DNA of 64,000 nt, from NCBI RefSeq assembly GCF_003664035.1, contig NZ_RCCK01000010.1:496001-560000 (forward strand), read 5' to 3'. How positions within the stretch are numbered: the stretch's first letter is position 1; each line of letters starts with the position of its first letter. The notes under the pieces were generated by a model. The model was not told the origin of the DNA. It made no database searches and saw only the letters and a list, made by a program, of their open reading frames with translations. The position numbers and the translations under genes are program-made. Below, in pieces: positions 27,299 through 37,425 of this stretch. The DNA comes from Pedobacter alluvionis (GTDB lineage Bacteria; Bacteroidota; Bacteroidia; Sphingobacteriales; Sphingobacteriaceae).

Positions 27299-30169
27299 AT
27301 GAGCAGAGTTTTTACACAGATCTTCTATGTGTTAATATTTGTGTTTGCTGGTAATATGGCAACACAGGCACAGAGTATTACGGTAAGCGGAACCGTAAAG
27401 GATAAGCAATCTAAAGAAGGACTAGCGGGAGTTAGTTTAACCATCAAAGGCCAATCCGGCGGTACGGCATCAACAGCCAATGGAAGTTTCAGCTTTAGTA
27501 CAACGGCAAAAGTGCCCTTTACTTTAGTCGCATCTTATGTAGGATATGGTACAGTAGAACAGCAGATTACCGGAAGTACTTCAGGTATTAATCTGGAAAT
27601 AGAAACTGCAGTTGTATTAGGAGGAGATGTAGTAGTTTCTGCTTCGCGTACACCGGAGCGTATTTTAGAATCACCTGTTTCCATCGAGCGGATGAGTGCA
27701 GCCACCATCAGGGAAATCGCTGCACCTTCATTTTACGATGCTTTGAACAATATGAAAGGTGTAGAAAGCAGTATGCAGAGTTTAACTTTCAGGTCGATTA
27801 ATACGCGTGGTTTTAATTCTAATGGTAATACCCGCTTTAATCAATATATCGATGGAATGGATAACCAGGCGCCGGGATTAAATTTCTCGGTAGGAAATAT
27901 AGTAGGTATTACGGAACTCGATGTAGATAATGTAGAGCTTTTACCAGGTGCTTCATCTGCTCTTTATGGTGCGGGTGGTATTAATGGAACTTTGTTAATG
28001 ACTTCAAAAGATCCGTTTAAATATCCTGGAGCTAGTTTTCAATATAAAACAGGGGTAAACCACGTTAATGACGATAACAGTAGTGTACAGCCATTTAATC
28101 AGTTGGATGTGCGCATGGCAAAATCATGGAACAATAAATTCGGGGTAAAGGCTGCTTTTTCATTTTTGCAGGCCAAAGATTGGTTTGGAAACAACTTTTC
28201 AAACTTTGATAGAGTATCAAGAACGGTAAAAAGTGGGGATCGGAGCGATCCGAATTATGATGGGATCAATACTTATGGAGATGAGTTAAGCCAAAATATG
28301 AGAAATGTGGCGCAAAGTGTGCTGGCTTCAGGAACAGCTGAATTTATTAAGAATTACGGCTTGCAGACAGGAGGAGGTGTTCCAACACAGTCTCAGATTA
28401 CCAATTTTCTATCAACCAATACAAGGATGAGGCCTTTTTATGCGGGTCTTAATACCCCTGGCTTAATTCCTAATCAGAATATCACTAGAAATGGGTATCA
28501 GGAAGCTGATCTTGTAGATTATAACACCAAATCGTTGAAAGCTTCAGGTGCATTATATTACAATATCAGTAGCACCGTTCAGGCAACTTTACAGGCTAAT
28601 TGGGGAACAGGGACTTCGGTTTACACAGGATCTGACCGTTATTCATTACGTAACTTCAATATCGGTCAGTACAAATTGGAGCTAAAGGGAGAAGATTTCA
28701 TGTTACGTGGTTATACCACACAAGAACGTTCGGGTGATTCTTATATTTCTTCTATTTTGGGAAGTTACATTAACGAAAAATCTAAAATTTCTCAGGCTTG
28801 GTTCCCTGAATACGTAGGTAATTATGTTGGGGCAAGATCACTTGGGCAAACTGATGCACAAGCACAAATTACCGCAAGAACGGCTGCCAACTCTGCTTCA
28901 AGTGGTGGTAGTGCGTATTTTGCTCCTGGCTCACCACAATTTTTGCAGGCAAAAGATGAGATTATGAATACGACGATCAGTGCATCCGATCCGAGTAAAG
29001 GTATTTACGGTGCTAAATTTGACGATAAATCTAACTTATATCATTATGAAGGATTATATAATTTTACCAACCTTTTCAATAAAGTGGTAGAGTTTCAGGT
29101 AGGTGCATCTTATCGTTTATATGATTTAAATTCAGCAGGAACAATTTTTAACGATTTAAATGAGTCTATCGATATTAAGGAATATGGTGCATTTGGACAA
29201 ATAGGTAAAAAATTCTTTAACGATAAAGTGAAATTTACCTTTGCCGGTCGTTATGATAAAAGTCAGAATTTTGAAGGCCGGTTTACCCCAAGGGTAACGG
29301 GAGTGTTTACAGTTGCTAAAAACAACAACATCAGGCTTTCTTACCAAACAGGTTACCGTAACCCAACTACACAGAACCAGTACATTGATCTGTCTGTTGG
29401 AGGTGGTTCGCAGAGATTAATTGGAGGCTTGCCAGAAATTATATTCAGCAAATACCACTTAGATACCAACAAACCCTATACTGATGTGAGTTACCGCGCA
29501 TTCCTGGCTTCGGCAGCAACCACCGGAACACCAAATCCGGCATTATTACAGCAATATAATTTTGATGCAAAAGGCGTTCGTCCCGAAAGTGTTCAGTCTT
29601 ACGAGTTGGGTTACAAAGGTTTACTTTTACCTAATTTGTTGCTTGATGCATATGGTTATTACAACATTTACAAAGATTTTATTACCGCAGTTGATGTATA
29701 CCAGAATGTTGGAGGAAGTTTTGTGAAATTCGGCGTTCCGGTTAATGCAGAAGGTAAAGTAACTTCTTATGGTGCAGCTTTAGGTCTTGATTACCTTGTG
29801 GGCAAATGGAATGTAAGTGGAAACGTTTCTTACAACCAGATCGGAGATTTGCCGGTTAACTACATTAACGATTTCAATACGCCTAAAATCCGTTATAACC
29901 TGGGATTGGGTAATAAAGAAATTATTAAAAACTTTGGTTTCAATGTTTCTTACCGTTGGCAAGATCAATTCTACTGGAATTCTTCTTTCGCCTCAGGTCA
30001 GGTGCCTGCATACAGCTCGCTTGATGCACAGGTGAGTTTAAGAATCCCTTCAGTACAATCAGTTATTAAACTTGGTGGTTCTAATGTATTGAACAAATAT
30101 TATTTTACTTCTTATGGTAACCCATCAGCAGGAGCAATCTACTACGTGGCCATTAGTTTTAATCCATAA
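27299..30169 (+). CDS. TonB-dependent outer-membrane receptor
   Basis: 956 residues. Signal peptide to TQAQ (about 24); a carboxypeptidase-regulatory-like domain about 27-105 (VSGTVKDKQSKEGLAGVSL); plug about 115-235 (VSASRTPERILESPVSIERM, NTRGFNSNGNTRFNQYIDGM); and a 22-strand barrel ending VAISFNP with the aromatic C-terminus. No SusD partner follows, so it is not a canonical glycan SusCD pair; the ligand is unknown (siderophore, vitamin or peptide are all possible). Confidence 0.9.
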   Translation: MSRVFTQIFYVLIFVFAGNMATQAQSITVSGTVKDKQSKEGLAGVSLTIKGQSGGTASTANGSFSFSTTAKVPFTLVASYVGYGTVEQQITGSTSGINLEIETAVVLGGDVVVSASRTPERILESPVSIERMSAATIREIAAPSFYDALNNMKGVESSMQSLTFRSINTRGFNSNGNTRFNQYIDGMDNQAPGLNFSVGNIVGITELDVDNVELLPGASSALYGAGGINGTLLMTSKDPFKYPGASFQYKTGVNHVNDDNSSVQPFNQLDVRMAKSWNNKFGVKAAFSFLQAKDWFGNNFSNFDRVSRTVKSGDRSDPNYDGINTYGDELSQNMRNVAQSVLASGTAEFIKNYGLQTGGGVPTQSQITNFLSTNTRMRPFYAGLNTPGLIPNQNITRNGYQEADLVDYNTKSLKASGALYYNISSTVQATLQANWGTGTSVYTGSDRYSLRNFNIGQYKLELKGEDFMLRGYTTQERSGDSYISSILGSYINEKSKISQAWFPEYVGNYVGARSLGQTDAQAQITARTAANSASSGGSAYFAPGSPQFLQAKDEIMNTTISASDPSKGIYGAKFDDKSNLYHYEGLYNFTNLFNKVVEFQVGASYRLYDLNSAGTIFNDLNESIDIKEYGAFGQIGKKFFNDKVKFTFAGRYDKSQNFEGRFTPRVTGVFTVAKNNNIRLSYQTGYRNPTTQNQYIDLSVGGGSQRLIGGLPEIIFSKYHLDTNKPYTDVSYRAFLASAATTGTPNPALLQQYNFDAKGVRPESVQSYELGYKGLLLPNLLLDAYGYYNIYKDFITAVDVYQNVGGSFVKFGVPVNAEGKVTSYGAALGLDYLVGKWNVSGNVSYNQIGDLPVNYINDFNTPKIRYNLGLGNKEIIKNFGFNVSYRWQDQFYWNSSFASGQVPAYSSLDAQVSLRIPSVQSVIKLGGSNVLNKYYFTSYGNPSAGAIYYVAISFNP

Positions 30170-30187
30170 CCAGTTAATTGAGTTTTT

Positions 30188-30225
30188 AAAGGCCTTCTAT
30201 GCTAAAAAGTATAGAGGGCTTTTTT
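30188..30225 (+). terminator. Terminator after the TonB receptor
   Basis: AAAGGCCTTCTAT against ATAGAGGGCTTTTTT, a stem with G-U pairs and a T run. Confidence 0.7.
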
Positions 30226-30232
30226 GTGCTGT

Positions 30233-30723
30233 TTAAAAGGCTCGTTTATCATTATTGCTGTCAATCGCCTCGATAAGATCTTCTTTAATGAACTCCCAAA
30301 CTTTTCCTTTTAAACATATTGGATCAAAGTCATTGTCTGCAGTGAAAAAATTAGTAAAGTTTCTTCTGATCATATCTTCATCGTGAGTCCATTCAAAACG
30401 TTTTTTATGAAGTTCAATCATATCATTTACGCTAGAATTATCTAGCAATTCATGCAAGTCCCAAAAATCTTTTTTTCTTCCGCCTCTTAGTACAATGTCC
30501 ATCTTCATTGCAATAATTTCTGGTATGGATGCCATCCGGATGTTTTCTTGATACACAATCCATACTTTGCATCAGTAAAAAGTTCTATGTCAACTGATAA
30601 ACGATGACCAAGATAAAGACTCAGTGCAGTTCCACCAACCAATCTAAACTCTGCTAATTCAGGAGCCTGTATCAGCTCTAGTAAAGTGTTTTTTAATAGT
30701 TGATTAACTGTATTCCAATACAT
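30233..30723 (-). pseudogene. AbiEii/AbiGii-type nucleotidyltransferase toxin with internal deletion and frameshift
   Basis: The N-terminal piece (30505-30723) reads PELAEFRLVGGTALSLYLGH and SVDIELFTDAKYG, with the GG-T-LS and DIELF active-site motifs of the MNT fold. The C-terminal piece (30233-30556) reads IRMASIPEIIAMKMDIVLRG and KKDFWDLHELL in another frame. Intact homologues have some 50-60 more residues between these, so a deletion of that size plus a frameshift broke the gene near 30555. Upstream lies its HTH antitoxin partner. Confidence 0.75.
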
Positions 30724-30734
30724 AATTATTTATG

Positions 30735-31223
30735 TTAGGATTTTCTTAGGTTAAAGGCATTATCGGCAATTTTTACTTCATCTACCTTTTGTTTTCCATA
30801 AAATCTGATTATTTCATTTTTCTCATTATCATTTCCCCGCTCCATTACCCTTTTAATAACCGCTTGATATTGTTTTTGCCAGTTTATTTTTTCGAACTCA
30901 GTGTCCCAAAATAGAATCTGTCTAATAATTGACAAATCAGGTTTATCGTTTGAGGTTTTTTTGTCTTTTTCTTTTTGTATTTCATAATAAGCCTGAAGTA
31001 GAAACATCGTGCCTTCTTCCAGGCCGAGACTCTGGTCTAATTTAATCGAAAGAGAAGCAGTTATCCCTCTTTTACCTTTTGTAATGTCATTTAGAGTTTG
31101 TGGATATTCATTCAGTGAAAGTGCGAAAGGACCTTTTTTTAATCCTTTTCTTTTAAGTTCACGTTCCAAAATAATTCCAGGGTGGATTCCTTTGAATTTA
31201 CTGATCAATTTTTCTATATTCAA
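30735..31223 (-). CDS. HigA-like HTH antitoxin fused to an AbiEii-associated C-terminal domain
   Basis: 162 residues. Residues about 12-75 form an XRE/HigA HTH (HPGIILERELKRKGLKKGPF, LNDITKGKRGITASLSIKL). Residues about 105-150 (IRQILFWDTEFEKINWQKQY, VIKRVMERGNDNEKNEIIRF) match a small domain often encoded before AbiEii-type nucleotidyltransferases (DUF6922 as I recall it). Eleven bases separate it from the broken toxin, so this is the antitoxin of a type IV-like pair, still intact after toxin loss. Confidence 0.75.
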   Translation of the reverse strand: MNIEKLISKFKGIHPGIILERELKRKGLKKGPFALSLNEYPQTLNDITKGKRGITASLSIKLDQSLGLEEGTMFLLQAYYEIQKEKDKKTSNDKPDLSIIRQILFWDTEFEKINWQKQYQAVIKRVMERGNDNEKNEIIRFYGKQKVDEVKIADNAFNLRKS

Positions 31224-31245
31224 AAATAAACAAAAATGTTTATAA

Positions 31246-31543
31246 TTTTACATTTATAAGTTGATTTAAACGCTACTTTAATTGCTAAATTAAAATAGGA
31301 TAAACGATTTTATTTAGTTTATCTTGCTATAAATTTACAGTTTTAAATGCCATGGCTATAATAATTTGATCATTCAGCTCAGCCATTTCCTTATTAAATG
31401 CCTTAGCTTAGTGTAAAATTCACACCATTAAACCATCTTTTCAAAAAAAGCTACATCCCTTTTGTAAAATATTTGTATTATAGTACTTTCTTAAGCACAT
31501 CCCGGTTTAAGAGGTTATGAATTTAAAATTTGAATAAATAAGG
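31246..31543. other. AT-rich intergenic region before the GH31 gene
   Basis: About 300 bases, with no ORF or strong hairpin. Promoter sequences for the divergent antitoxin and GH31 genes must lie here, but no well spaced TTG / TAnnTTTG pair stands out. Confidence 0.4.
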
Positions 31544-34006
31544 ATGGAAGCGCAAAACGACAAACCTAACGTGGCAAGTGATCTGATCGAAAAGGAACAG
31601 GAAGTACAGCATTTAAACAATCCAGTTGATATATCGGTAAAACCAATTGTTAAACAATACCTTGGTTCAGTTAAAAAGGTAAAAAAAGAGGGCAACCGCT
31701 TTTATTTTTCTGATGGTGATGCAAGAGTAGAAATTCGGGTGGTAAGCGATGATATGATCAGGGTTCGCCTGGCACCACATGGCGTTTTTCTTGATGATTT
31801 TTCTTACGCGGTACCTGAGGTAGACCAGAAAGTTTCTGTTTTTAAGATGCAGGAACATGATGATCATTATACCGTTTCTACCCATTCGGTAACCTGTAAA
31901 ATAGAAAAGGCAAATTTCCATATTTCTTTCCACGATAATATTACCAATGTGATGATGGTTGATGAAGCCAACTCCATGCACTGGGAAGAAAATGTAGATT
32001 TTGGTGGTTATTATATCTACGCAACCAAAAAATGTCACCCTGAAGAGAATTTCTTCGGTTTGGGAGATAAATCCGGTAATTTTAACCTGCGCGGCAGGCG
32101 TTTCGAAAACTGGAATACCGATGCCTATTCTTTTGGCTGGAACCAGGATCCACTTTACCGTACGATACCTTTTTATATCGGTTTGCATAATCAGGCAGCA
32201 TACGGTATCTTCTTCGATAATACCTTTAAATCGTATTTCGATTTCGGTTCGGAAGATGTAAATAAAACAAGTTTTTGGGCTGATGGAGGTGAACTTCAAT
32301 ACTATTATATCCATGGGCCACATATTATGGACGTGGTTAAACGTTATGCAACTTTAACCGGTACGCACCCGATGCCGCCAAAATGGACTTTGGGCTATCA
32401 GCAATGTCGTTGGAGTTATTATCCTGAAACAAAAGTTAAAGAAATAGCCAGGCAGTTCAGGGAGCGTAAAATTCCTTGCGACGCCATTTATCTGGATATC
32501 GATTACATGGATGGATATCGGTGTTTTACCTGGAATAAAAAGTACTTTCCAGATCCGCGGAGAATGATTAAAGAACTTTCTGATGATGGCTTTAAAACTG
32601 TGGTCATGATCGATCCGGGAATTAAGGTAGATGATGATTACTGGGTTTTTAAAGAGGGAAAAGAGAAAAGATTTTTCTGTCGCCGCAGCGACGATTATTA
32701 TATGGAAGGGCATGTTTGGCCGGGCCGTTGTCAGTTTCCCGATTTTACCAATCCAAAAGTACGGAGCTGGTGGGGTAATTTATACAAGGAGTTGGTAGAC
32801 ATGGGGGTTGCAGGTTTCTGGAACGATATGAATGAACCAGCTGTGTTTGGTTCAGGAACTTTCCCTAACGATGTTCGTCATAATTATGACGGTTACCGTG
32901 GCTCGCACCGTAAGGCACATAACGTTTATGGCATGCAGATGGTACGTTCTACTTACGAGGGATTAAAAAAACTGATGCGCAATAAACGCCCGTTTACCAT
33001 TACAAGAGCTGGTTATTCAGGCATGCAGCGTTATGCCAGTGTTTGGACGGGTGATAATATTGCTACCTGGGAACATTTAAAGATTGGAAATATTCAGTGC
33101 CAGCGTTTGTCGGTTTCTGGCGTACCTTTCTGTGGAACAGATATTGGCGGGTTTAGCGGCGAGCCGGATGGCGAATTATTTACCCGTTGGATCCAGCTAG
33201 GTACATTTTCTCCTTTTATGCGTGCACACTCTGCCGGTGATACCGCTGAACGGGAACCCTGGAGCTTTGGTCAGTTTTTCGAAGATATTAACCGTAAGTT
33301 TATCGAATTAAGATATCGTTTAATGCCATATCTGTATTCGGTATTTTGGGAACACCACCGTTATGGTTTTCCTATATTAAGGCCGCTGGTAATGCTTGAA
33401 CAGGAAAATATCAGTAACAGTTTCCGTCAGGATGAGTTCTGTTATGGTGATAAATTGTTAATCTGCCCGGTTTTAGAACAGGGTGCAATCTCCAGAAAAG
33501 TTTATCTTCCAAAAGGAACCTGGTATAACTTCTGGACAAATGAAGTGTTGGATGGAGGTAACGAATACACCGTTGATGCCAAAATAGACAGTATGCCGAT
33601 GTTTGTGCGTGCAGGTACAGTTTTACCAGAATATCCGGTAATGCAATATGTAGACGAAAAATCGATTACTGAAGTGATATTGAATATCTACCATAGCGAT
33701 TATGAAGTAAATTCGTACATGTATGAAGATCATGGTGATACATTTGCCTATGAGCAGGATATTTATCTCGAAAAGAAATTTACGGTAAAAGGCGATACAC
33801 AAGCCATTAAGGTTAACCAACGTAATGAAGGTTTGTACACGCCTAATTATGAATTTTACGTTTGTAATGTTATTGGTGTGAAATTCCAGGTTAAAAAGAT
33901 CATTATCGATAATAAAGAGGTGAAAGATTTTTATAGCGATGATCAGAATATCCTGCATTTTCAATGCAATAAAAACTTTACCGATATACAGATTTTAAGT
34001 CTGTAA
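31544..34006 (+). CDS. Glycoside hydrolase family 31 alpha-glucosidase
   Basis: 820 residues, no signal peptide, so cytoplasmic. N-terminal beta-sandwich, then a TIM barrel with nucleophile Asp428 in GFWNDMNEPAVF and acid/base Asp504 in SVWTGDNIATWEH, plus MRAHSAGD and the distal sandwiches. It hydrolyses terminal alpha-glucosides such as maltose and glycogen-derived oligosaccharides. It lies directly upstream of glgB, so both may serve glycogen turnover, though a strong terminator separates them. Confidence 0.93.
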   Translation: MEAQNDKPNVASDLIEKEQEVQHLNNPVDISVKPIVKQYLGSVKKVKKEGNRFYFSDGDARVEIRVVSDDMIRVRLAPHGVFLDDFSYAVPEVDQKVSVFKMQEHDDHYTVSTHSVTCKIEKANFHISFHDNITNVMMVDEANSMHWEENVDFGGYYIYATKKCHPEENFFGLGDKSGNFNLRGRRFENWNTDAYSFGWNQDPLYRTIPFYIGLHNQAAYGIFFDNTFKSYFDFGSEDVNKTSFWADGGELQYYYIHGPHIMDVVKRYATLTGTHPMPPKWTLGYQQCRWSYYPETKVKEIARQFRERKIPCDAIYLDIDYMDGYRCFTWNKKYFPDPRRMIKELSDDGFKTVVMIDPGIKVDDDYWVFKEGKEKRFFCRRSDDYYMEGHVWPGRCQFPDFTNPKVRSWWGNLYKELVDMGVAGFWNDMNEPAVFGSGTFPNDVRHNYDGYRGSHRKAHNVYGMQMVRSTYEGLKKLMRNKRPFTITRAGYSGMQRYASVWTGDNIATWEHLKIGNIQCQRLSVSGVPFCGTDIGGFSGEPDGELFTRWIQLGTFSPFMRAHSAGDTAEREPWSFGQFFEDINRKFIELRYRLMPYLYSVFWEHHRYGFPILRPLVMLEQENISNSFRQDEFCYGDKLLICPVLEQGAISRKVYLPKGTWYNFWTNEVLDGGNEYTVDAKIDSMPMFVRAGTVLPEYPVMQYVDEKSITEVILNIYHSDYEVNSYMYEDHGDTFAYEQDIYLEKKFTVKGDTQAIKVNQRNEGLYTPNYEFYVCNVIGVKFQVKKIIIDNKEVKDFYSDDQNILHFQCNKNFTDIQILSL

Positions 34007-34013
34007 ATCTTTT

Positions 34014-34049
34014 AGCCCCAAATACTGTTTAGTACTTGGGGCTTCATTT
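34014..34049 (+). terminator. Terminator between GH31 and glgB
   Basis: AGCCCCAAATACT / AGTACTTGGGGCT, a 13-bp stem with one mismatch and a four-base loop, then a short T-rich tail. Confidence 0.8.
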
Positions 34050-34066
34050 ATCTAGCCAGAATACCT

Positions 34067-36031
34067 ATGCCAGCAGTAAAAAAAGTTCCTGTAAAAAAAA
34101 CATCTCAACCAATAATTGATAAACAGAAATCCGTTTGGGTACACAGTTTATTTACCGATTATGATATTGATCTTTTTCTTGTAGGAAAGCATTTTAGGCT
34201 TTATGAGAAAATGGGTTCACATTTAACTACTGTTGATGGGACAGCCGGAACTTATTTTTCAGTTTGGGCCCCAAATGCCATTCGTGTTAGTGTAGTGGGT
34301 GATTTTAATAATTGGAACAATAGTTCGCATCCGCTGAATGTGAGGTGGGATAAATCGGGTATTTGGGAAGGTTTTATTCCTGGTATTGCCAAGGGCCATG
34401 TTTATAAATATTTTGTTAAAGGCTTTGATGAATCGGAGCATTTAAAAGGAGATCCTTATGCCAGAAGATGGGAACTTCCTCCACAAACCGCTTGCATTGT
34501 TTGGGATACCGATTACACCTGGAAAGATAAAGCCTGGCTCAAAAAAAGAGCAAAGATAAATGCTTTGAACCAACCCATCTCGGTATATGAAATACATCTA
34601 GGCTCTTGGGAACGCGATCCGGCCGATCCGGAACGTATTTTAACCGCCAGGGAAGTCGCCGGCAGGTTAGTGCCTTATGTTAAGGAAATGGGTTTTACAC
34701 ATGTAGAACTAATGCCGGTAATGGAGTTCCCATATTTACCCAGCTGGGGATATCAGATTACAGGTTATTTTGGGGCAAGTTCACGCTATGGTTCTCCGCA
34801 GGATTTAATGTATCTGATTGATGAGCTCCATAAAGCAGATATTGCAGTGATATTGGATTGGGTCCCTTCTCATTTTCCAGGTGACAGGCATGGTTTGTAT
34901 GAGTTCGATGGAACGCATTTGTACGAACACGCCGATATGCGTAAAGGCTTTCATCCCGATTGGAAATCATACATATTCAATTACGACAGAAATGAAGTGC
35001 GTTCTTTCCTCATCAGTAATGCTTTATTTTGGTTAGATCAATACCATGCTGACGGATTGAGGGTAGATGCCGTGGCATCGATGTTGTATTTCAACTTCTC
35101 CCGGGAAGATGGAGATGCCGCAACAAACGAATATGGAGGAAGTGAAAACCTCGGGGCAATACAGTTTTTGCAAGACCTGAATGTTGCCGTTTATGGAAAT
35201 TTTGAGGGCGTACAAACCATTGCAGAGGAAAGCAGCACTTATCCTGGCGTAACCCATCCGGTACATGCCGGTGGATTAGGGTTTGGAATGAAATGGATGA
35301 TGGGCTGGATGAATGACACATTAAAGTATTTTAAAGTTGAAACGCTCGGAAGGAAACATCACCACCATCAGTTGAGTTTTAGCATGACTTATGCTTTTAC
35401 CGAAAACTTCATGTTACCTTTCTCTCATGATGAAGTAGTGCATGGTAAATCGCCAATGCTTTATAAAATGCCTGGCGACGATTGGCAGAAATTCGCCAAC
35501 CTGAGAGCACTTTATGGTTACATGTTTACTCATCCGGGAGCAAAACTGCTGTTTATGGGCAATGAGTTTGGCGAAACCAATGAGTGGAACTTTACGCAAT
35601 CATTGGATTGGCATTTATTACAATATGCGCCACATAAAGGCATGCAGGAAACAGTTAAGGCTTTGAACTTTCTGTATCGCAAAGAACCTGCATTGTATCA
35701 TTTTAATTTTAGTTACGAAGGCTTTCAATGGCTTGATGCGGATAACACAAACGAATCTGTATTTGTGTATATGCGAAAAGGACCAAAGCCTAAAGATACT
35801 TTGGTTATTGCCATAAACTTAACTCCTGTGGTTCGGGAGAATTATAAAATCGGGGTGCCGTTTAAAACCAAATGGACAGAGATTTTTAATACCGATGATC
35901 TTGTTTATTATGGAGGCGGCATAAACAACAGAGGAGATATTATCCCTGATCTGGAAAATTATAATGAACAGGAATATTCAATAATTGTCGATCTGCCACC
36001 TTTGGCTGTAACAATTTTTAAGAGCAAGTAA
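34067..36031 (+). CDS. glgB: 1,4-alpha-glucan branching enzyme
   Basis: 654 residues. Makes alpha-1,6 branches in glycogen. A lysine-rich N-terminal tail, then CBM48 (GTYFSVWAPNAIRVSVVGDF) and the GH13 barrel with nucleophile Asp334 in GLRVDAVASMLY, the acid/base glutamate in AEESSTYPG (387/388), and FSHDEVVHGK. C-terminal all-beta domain present. No other glg gene is in the window. Confidence 0.95.
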   Translation: MPAVKKVPVKKTSQPIIDKQKSVWVHSLFTDYDIDLFLVGKHFRLYEKMGSHLTTVDGTAGTYFSVWAPNAIRVSVVGDFNNWNNSSHPLNVRWDKSGIWEGFIPGIAKGHVYKYFVKGFDESEHLKGDPYARRWELPPQTACIVWDTDYTWKDKAWLKKRAKINALNQPISVYEIHLGSWERDPADPERILTAREVAGRLVPYVKEMGFTHVELMPVMEFPYLPSWGYQITGYFGASSRYGSPQDLMYLIDELHKADIAVILDWVPSHFPGDRHGLYEFDGTHLYEHADMRKGFHPDWKSYIFNYDRNEVRSFLISNALFWLDQYHADGLRVDAVASMLYFNFSREDGDAATNEYGGSENLGAIQFLQDLNVAVYGNFEGVQTIAEESSTYPGVTHPVHAGGLGFGMKWMMGWMNDTLKYFKVETLGRKHHHHQLSFSMTYAFTENFMLPFSHDEVVHGKSPMLYKMPGDDWQKFANLRALYGYMFTHPGAKLLFMGNEFGETNEWNFTQSLDWHLLQYAPHKGMQETVKALNFLYRKEPALYHFNFSYEGFQWLDADNTNESVFVYMRKGPKPKDTLVIAINLTPVVRENYKIGVPFKTKWTEIFNTDDLVYYGGGINNRGDIIPDLENYNEQEYSIIVDLPPLAVTIFKSK

Positions 36032-36103
36032 AATCTTATTAACCTCATTTCGATTAATATTTATTCATACTGACTAATTTTAAGCTCATGAAACTAGAGC
36101 GAT

Positions 36104-36200
36104 CGTCATGCTGATCCGCGATAGCTATCGGATTTATTTCAGCATCTTTCCTGTTAAACTGCCTTGCTATAAAGACCCTGAAACAAGTTCAGGTTGACGG
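36104..36200. repeat. Intergenic repeat, family 4
   Basis: CGTCATGCTGA ... TTTCAGCATCTTTCC ... AAAGACCCTGAAACAAGTTC..GACGG. The arms CATGCTGA / TTTCAGCAT are inverted. It resembles a highly repeated Bacteroidota element from memory, but there is only one copy here. Confidence 0.6.
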
Positions 36201-36355
36201 CTATGAACTAAAAATGGATGTAGTGTGCCTTTAAAGGAATATCTTAATAATAATTACAACATATCAATTCACAAATGATAAATATTATCCGGATTTTGTA
36301 AAAAAGGAGATTATGGATGTGCTATTGGTGATTAGTCAGAAAACCGGATCAATTT

Positions 36356-36420
36356 AAATAAGAAAAGCTTCCCATTGCTGGAAAGCTTTCTTAAACCCTG
36401 GAGTGGAAGCTTCCAGAGAG
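36356..36420 (-). ncRNA. Candidate small RNA of about 65 nt
   Basis: On the minus strand a full promoter is present: TTG (36454-36452), 19 bases, then TATCTTTG (36432-36425). The predicted RNA starts near 36420, folds as a CTGGA / TCCAG hairpin, and ends in an intrinsic terminator, AAAGCTTTCC / GGAAGCTTTT with a T-rich tail. There is no ORF. It is not a family I recognise. Confidence 0.55.
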
Positions 36421-36424
36421 GGTG

Positions 36425-36454
36425 CAAAGATACAATAACCTTTTTATCTTGCAA
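36425..36454 (-). promoter_or_regulatory. Promoter TTG-N19-TATCTTTG of the 36.4-kb small RNA
   Basis: Both elements of the Bacteroidota housekeeping promoter match, with 19-base spacing. Confidence 0.6.
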
Positions 36455-37071
36455 GTATTATTTTTAGAATAATATTTATGCTAACAAAGTTGTATGAGGT
36501 TTTGCTGTAAAGTGTTGATAGTTAGTGATTAATGTTTCTTTGTGTTAATATTTCTTCTTTCGGTATCGACCGAATATCATCGAATTTGGATTAAGGCTTG
36601 TGCCGTTAACCATAATTTGTATCTGTTCTGACAGGCATCAGTAAGTTTTGCATCGATAAACCAACATCTTAACATAATCATGGTTACTTTAACCTGAAAG
36701 TGATGCAAGCGGTTTTTCAATGTTCTTAAGTTAAGGATAAATCTGATGACGATCTTTCTATTGAGGCTGTCATTGATAGCTTATTCGAAGGGCATTTATT
36801 CGCGATTTGTCAATATTAAGAAGTCTTCGTCTACGCTGCCATTGACGTTATTTACAAATCATTATTAATCAAAATTTTAATTACTTTCGTATTTCCATAC
36901 AGCTAGGCCATAGCATTGTATCCCCGTTCTACTTTAAATCGGCCTAACAAATTTTTGGGAATCCACAGGCCAGGCCTATGCAGAAACTTCACTACAAAAA
37001 TTTTCAGCCGACACTTTTGTTTTTTCAAGGGCTTTTATGTTTTTAACGGCATTCAAGCTAGCTACGCTGGT

Positions 37072-37153
37072 CTTTTGGTGCCAAAAGAAAAAGGCCTGTC
37101 CGGCTAGGACAAATAGAACACTCCGTCCTACGGACACCCCTCTAAAAGAGGGG
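37072..37153. repeat. Cluster of three hairpins (family 6 intergenic element)
   Basis: CTTTTGG-TG-CCAAAAG (37072-37087), a GTCCGGCTAGGAC/TCCGTCCTACGGA region, and CCCCTCT-AAA-AGAGGGG (37137-37153). Looks like an intergenic repeat element; one copy here. Confidence 0.5.
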
Positions 37154-37425
37154 AATTATATACCAGCTGATATTTCAACATCATTTATATTTGGTCTTTA
37201 TGAAATAAATTATCCCTCAGACTGACGACCGCAGTGCTTAGCTTAATGACATTGATCGGTACACAGGGTACGAAGGTTTAATAGTTGGCTAAAATTTCCA
37301 TCCCGAAAGTAGACCCAATACCTGTAAGTAATTTATTTTGGTTGATAAATATTTATAAAACAGGTTTTTAGGTGTTGATTGAAAGGCTTTAATGAATAAA
37401 GTGAACGGATAATGTAGCGTTGGTT

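Noticed and set aside
30505..30723. 72-aa frame as a separate antitoxin gene
   Set aside because: It is the N-terminal part of the nucleotidyltransferase toxin, cut off by a frameshift.
36104..36200. CRISPR-like repeat
   Set aside because: Single copy with internal inverted arms and no spacers; an intergenic repeat element.
36916..37225. Short open frames in the gap before the adhesin operon
   Set aside because: They run through hairpin repeats, have no plausible signal or domain, and overlap each other.
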